A stretch of 64,000 nt of DNA, taken from Candidatus Gastranaerophilales bacterium. Its GTDB lineage: Bacteria > Cyanobacteriota > Vampirovibrionia > Gastranaerophilales > Gastranaerophilaceae. Below the pieces are notes generated by a model, which saw only the letters and a program-made list of their open reading frames with translations, did no database searches and was not told the DNA's origin. Position 1 is the first letter of the stretch, and every line of letters starts with the position of its first letter. The stretch covers positions 1-64,000 of the forward strand of contig CALVAY010000007.1 in NCBI GenBank assembly GCA_944325665.1, in the 5' to 3' direction. The position numbers were made by a program, and so were the translations under genes. Shown in pieces: positions 61,144-64,000 of this stretch.

Positions 61144-64000
61144 ATGGCGGAGAATTTAGAAATCAGGATAGAGCAACTTACAGAAGTGGTCAAAAATCTT
61201 TATTCAAGGCCTGCACTCTCTCAAAGTGAAATTAATAACCTTATGACAAGTCTTGCTCAAAAGTTTGAAAATTCAAACGATGCAAACATTCAAAAACTTT
61301 TAAACATAATTGTTAACGAAACTAAAAAGACCCTTGAAGATAAGCACCACGAAATTTCTCAACAACTTTGGAATTTTGAAAATCTTGTTAAACAAAGTGC
61401 AAAAGATTCTCAAAATTACCAAATATCAAATGATGTAGGGAAAATTTTAAACGAAGTAAGCTCAATGTTTCAAAAATTGAGCAATCAGGAAATTGCCATA
61501 CAAAAACTTTCTTCAAGCTTTAATTCAAATAAAACAACAAATTTCGCAAACGAAATTATTAAATTAAGCACTGATTTCACCAACTTTAGCCGTGGTTTTG
61601 AAAATATCACAAATACTCTTAACAAAAATTTTGCGGATTTTCTTAACCAAATTAAGGCATATAACACAAAAGAAGAAGTTTCAAACATTCAAGACGAGCT
61701 TGATACAATAAACGGAAACGTAAACTCAATCATTTCCGCTCTTGCAATCATTGATCATAAATATCAAGACTTAACAGGGCTTGTAGATGCTTTTTCACAA
61801 AAAGAAAGTGCTTTTAAAGAAAGTATAGGCGAAATTAAAAACCTAAAAGACACCTTTAACAGATTCAACCAAGAAATTTCAAAAACCTCAACAAAGGATG
61901 AAATTAACGAAATAGCCGAGAAAATATACTCTCTTAGCGAACAGGCTAAAGGTGCTAAGGAAGATATAAACCAAAATTCTAACCAAAATACTCAAAAAAC
62001 TCTTGATGCCATAAGTAATGTTGAAGAAAAAGTTAATCAAAACGCCAAAATAGAAAACATTAATAACCTTAAAAATGAGCTTAGAGAAAGTACCGCAAGA
62101 TTAAGCGAGCAGAATGAAGCAAATAAAAAAGAACTTATCTCAAAAATTCAAGAGAACATGACTCAATTAAAAACTTTAATTGATGACAGCATTAAAGATG
62201 AAGTTTTTGAGCATACGAACGGATTGAGCGAAGGAATTAACTACATTAACACTCAAGTGAACAAATTATCCGAAACAATCGGCGCAGATTTTTCTGATAA
62301 ATCACAAAAAGTTAATCAAAACATTGAAGCTCTTAAAAATCAACTGGAACAAATTAAGTCCGATATAAGCACTTTACCCAAAAACGAAACTTTATCTCAA
62401 ATTAAAAATATTGAAAACTCAATCAACGCAATAACAAAGCAGTCTTTCCAAGATGCAATTAACCTTATAAATGCTAAATTTTCAGATGTTGACAGAATTA
62501 TAAGCGAAAAAGATTTTAATACCGCACAAAGCTTAAACAACGCCGTTGAAGGCTTAAAAAGCGAGATAAAAAATTCTTCACAAAATTTATACACATACAA
62601 AAACGAAATTTCAACAACCCTAAATGATAATTTGAGCAGACTTCAAGAACCTATTCAAAAGACTTTACAGGAGCTTGAAGAGGCTAAATTTGAAGAAAAA
62701 CTGAATGAAATTAAAGAAAATATAAACGGAACAAACCAAGAACTTTTAACTTCATTTGAACAAATTAAAAAAGAGCTTCAAGATATTTGCCAAAGCACAG
62801 GTGCAGAGGCTATTGTAAGCTTTAAAGAATTTATTCCCGAAATTTCTGAAAGATTGGACGAATTTAAAAACAATCTTGTAATTGAAAACATAAAGAGTTT
62901 TGAAGAGCTCAAAGAAAGTTTTATTGAAATAACAGACACAATTAACGAAAGTCTTCTGAACACTACCGTAAAGGTTCAAGAGGAGCTAAAAACTTCATAC
63001 CAAGAGTCTTTAGGCGAAATAAAATTAGATTTACAGACCCTTTCAAATCACTTAATTGAAAGTGTCGAAAATGTAAATTCAAATATTTCCGGTGAATTTG
63101 AAAATTATTCAAATGCTTTAGAAGAATTTTTAAACAGAATTGATAATTATGAAAACTCTTTTGCAAACAAGGTTTCAAGCATCGAGGCAAGCATTGCTTC
63201 GGCAAGTGAAAATTCTTTTAATAAAATTTCGGATGTAATAAGGCAAAACGGAATTGACCTGCAAGAGAGCATCAGTAAAGTCAAAACTGACATTTTAGAA
63301 GGTATTTTGGGCAACACTCAAAATAATAAATCTGACTTTGCAATTATAGAAGAAAAAATCAACAAAGTTCTTGCAACGCAAATTAAAAACGATTCTGAAA
63401 ATACGGAAAATGCAATTTTTGAAGTTGTTAGCAGCATTTTAGAGAAAATCGAACATGCCAGCCAACAGCAAATTCACAACGCAAAAGAACTTCTTGAAGA
63501 AATTCAAAATAACGACAATGAAATTTCGCTTAAAGTTGACGCACTTGGTGAAAAACTGGACAGCGTAAGCATTGCCCAACAAGAAGTACCGCAAGATAAA
63601 AAAGAACCGCAAGATGTCAGCGAATATTTGACAAAAATTGATGAATATCTTGCAAATGTTGAATATCTTAAAAACAATTTAAGCGAAGATTTAAAAGAAT
63701 GCATTCAAAACCAAATCGGCGATTTGGAAGATAAGTTTGAAAACGTACTTTCAGACGCTTCAGATAATATTGAAAAAATTAATACGAATATAGCAAAAAT
63801 CGCTTCACCTAACGAAGAAACAAACTACACATACTCAATGCAGGACATCGAATCTGACATTGCAAAATTAAGATTGATAATTGAGAAAAACTTTAGAGGC
63901 GAAAACTACAAAGAATTTATCAACAGATTAATCGAAATTAAAAACATAAATATTGAAAACAACAGAATAAACCGTTCGCTTGAAGGGCAGATGGTTCGCC
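61144..64000 (+). CDS. Very large coiled-coil protein, cut by the window end
   Basis: From the ATG at 61144 (MAENLEIRIEQLTEVVKNLY) the frame stays open to the last base, at least 952 codons. The product has almost no Trp, Pro or Cys and is rich in Glu, Asn, Ile, Lys, Ser and Leu in heptads, e.g. 'ISNDVGKILNEVSSMFQKL' and 'ELISKIQENMTQLKTLIDD'. It is therefore a long helical rod or filament. There is no signal peptide or membrane segment at the start. It may be a cytoskeletal or chromosome-organising protein, or the rod part of a larger multidomain protein. SD GAGGG is rather far upstream (about 14 nt). Confidence 0.85.
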   Translation, partial: MAENLEIRIEQLTEVVKNLYSRPALSQSEINNLMTSLAQKFENSNDANIQKLLNIIVNETKKTLEDKHHEISQQLWNFENLVKQSAKDSQNYQISNDVGKILNEVSSMFQKLSNQEIAIQKLSSSFNSNKTTNFANEIIKLSTDFTNFSRGFENITNTLNKNFADFLNQIKAYNTKEEVSNIQDELDTINGNVNSIISALAIIDHKYQDLTGLVDAFSQKESAFKESIGEIKNLKDTFNRFNQEISKTSTKDEINEIAEKIYSLSEQAKGAKEDINQNSNQNTQKTLDAISNVEEKVNQNAKIENINNLKNELRESTARLSEQNEANKKELISKIQENMTQLKTLIDDSIKDEVFEHTNGLSEGINYINTQVNKLSETIGADFSDKSQKVNQNIEALKNQLEQIKSDISTLPKNETLSQIKNIENSINAITKQSFQDAINLINAKFSDVDRIISEKDFNTAQSLNNAVEGLKSEIKNSSQNLYTYKNEISTTLNDNLSRLQEPIQKTLQELEEAKFEEKLNEIKENINGTNQELLTSFEQIKKELQDICQSTGAEAIVSFKEFIPEISERLDEFKNNLVIENIKSFEELKESFIEITDTINESLLNTTVKVQEELKTSYQESLGEIKLDLQTLSNHLIESVENVNSNISGEFENYSNALEEFLNRIDNYENSFANKVSSIEASIASASENSFNKISDVIRQNGIDLQESISKVKTDILEGILGNTQNNKSDFAIIEEKINKVLATQIKNDSENTENAIFEVVSSILEKIEHASQQQIHNAKELLEEIQNNDNEISLKVDALGEKLDSVSIAQQEVPQDKKEPQDVSEYLTKIDEYLANVEYLKNNLSEDLKECIQNQIGDLEDKFENVLSDASDNIEKINTNIAKIASPNEETNYTYSMQDIESDIAKLRLIIEKNFRGENYKEFINRLIEIKNINIENNRINRSLEGQMVR

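Overview
The window looks like chromosomal DNA from a low-GC, Gram-negative-type bacterium. My best guess is the non-photosynthetic cyanobacterial relatives (Gastranaerophilales / 'Melainabacteria'). This is inference from: low GC; prepilins starting GGFTLAEVLITLALIG; a flagellar cluster; heptose (gmhA) and DAP (lysA) genes implying LPS and peptidoglycan; PPDK and an ATP-PEPCK-family protein in central carbon metabolism; and several small proteins I cannot match to any family. No phage, insertion sequence, CRISPR array or rRNA is visible.

Layout. 1-1300: tRNA-Val(GAC) and tRNA-Ala(GGC), both minus strand, set in unusual duplicated flanks. 1.3-8.7 kb: isoamylase-type GH13, a membrane acyltransferase, an exported TreS-like GH13, and ahcY. 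8.8-17 kb: a PEPCK-family protein, a very large glycine-rich prepilin, pgk, a transporter and pgi. 17-22.4 kb (minus): cysE, cysK, tyrS, a radical SAM/B12-type protein and an AI-2E-family permease. 22.5-31 kb: lysA-cdaA, a GHL10 hydrolase, pepT, trpS and a TPR protein. 31.2-34.1 kb: ppdK, whose 3' end is followed by three extra copies of its own C-terminal coding tail. 34.2-39.7 kb: two divergent flagellar transcription units (fliJ-fliK-like-rod/hook; unknown-motA-motB-fliL-fliN). 39.8-40.8 kb: a peroxide-defence pair (perR-like and reverse rubrerythrin) under a Fur/PerR box. 40.9-47.7 kb: gmhA, a GlmS-like SIS protein, hemW, dxr and several small unknown genes. 47.8-56.9 kb: a complete UMP operon (pyrK-D-E-B-C-F-carA-carB) with a short leader peptide and a terminator-like attenuator. 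57.1-64 kb: an unknown protein, a second prepilin, a divergent GH13 protein, and a coiled-coil protein of at least 952 residues that runs off the end.

How the genes fit together. The window joins sugar polymer handling (three GH13 proteins, GHL10, pgi, pgk, PPDK, PEPCK-like) with surface and motility functions (prepilins, flagellar motor, LPS heptose) and core biosynthesis (pyrimidines, cysteine, lysine/DAP, isoprenoids).

The most interesting structure is a dispersed repeat family at gene ends. At three loci (both tRNA genes and ppdK) the gene is followed by a short inverted piece of itself, a small hairpin element with a related core, and a direct copy of the gene end, sometimes in tandem. 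The hairpin stem changes with compensating bases between loci, and the ppdK tail copies differ almost only at synonymous sites. Second are the pyr-operon leader and a set of genes whose start codon lies exactly 6 nt after a -10-like hexamer with no Shine-Dalgarno, which suggests leaderless mRNAs.
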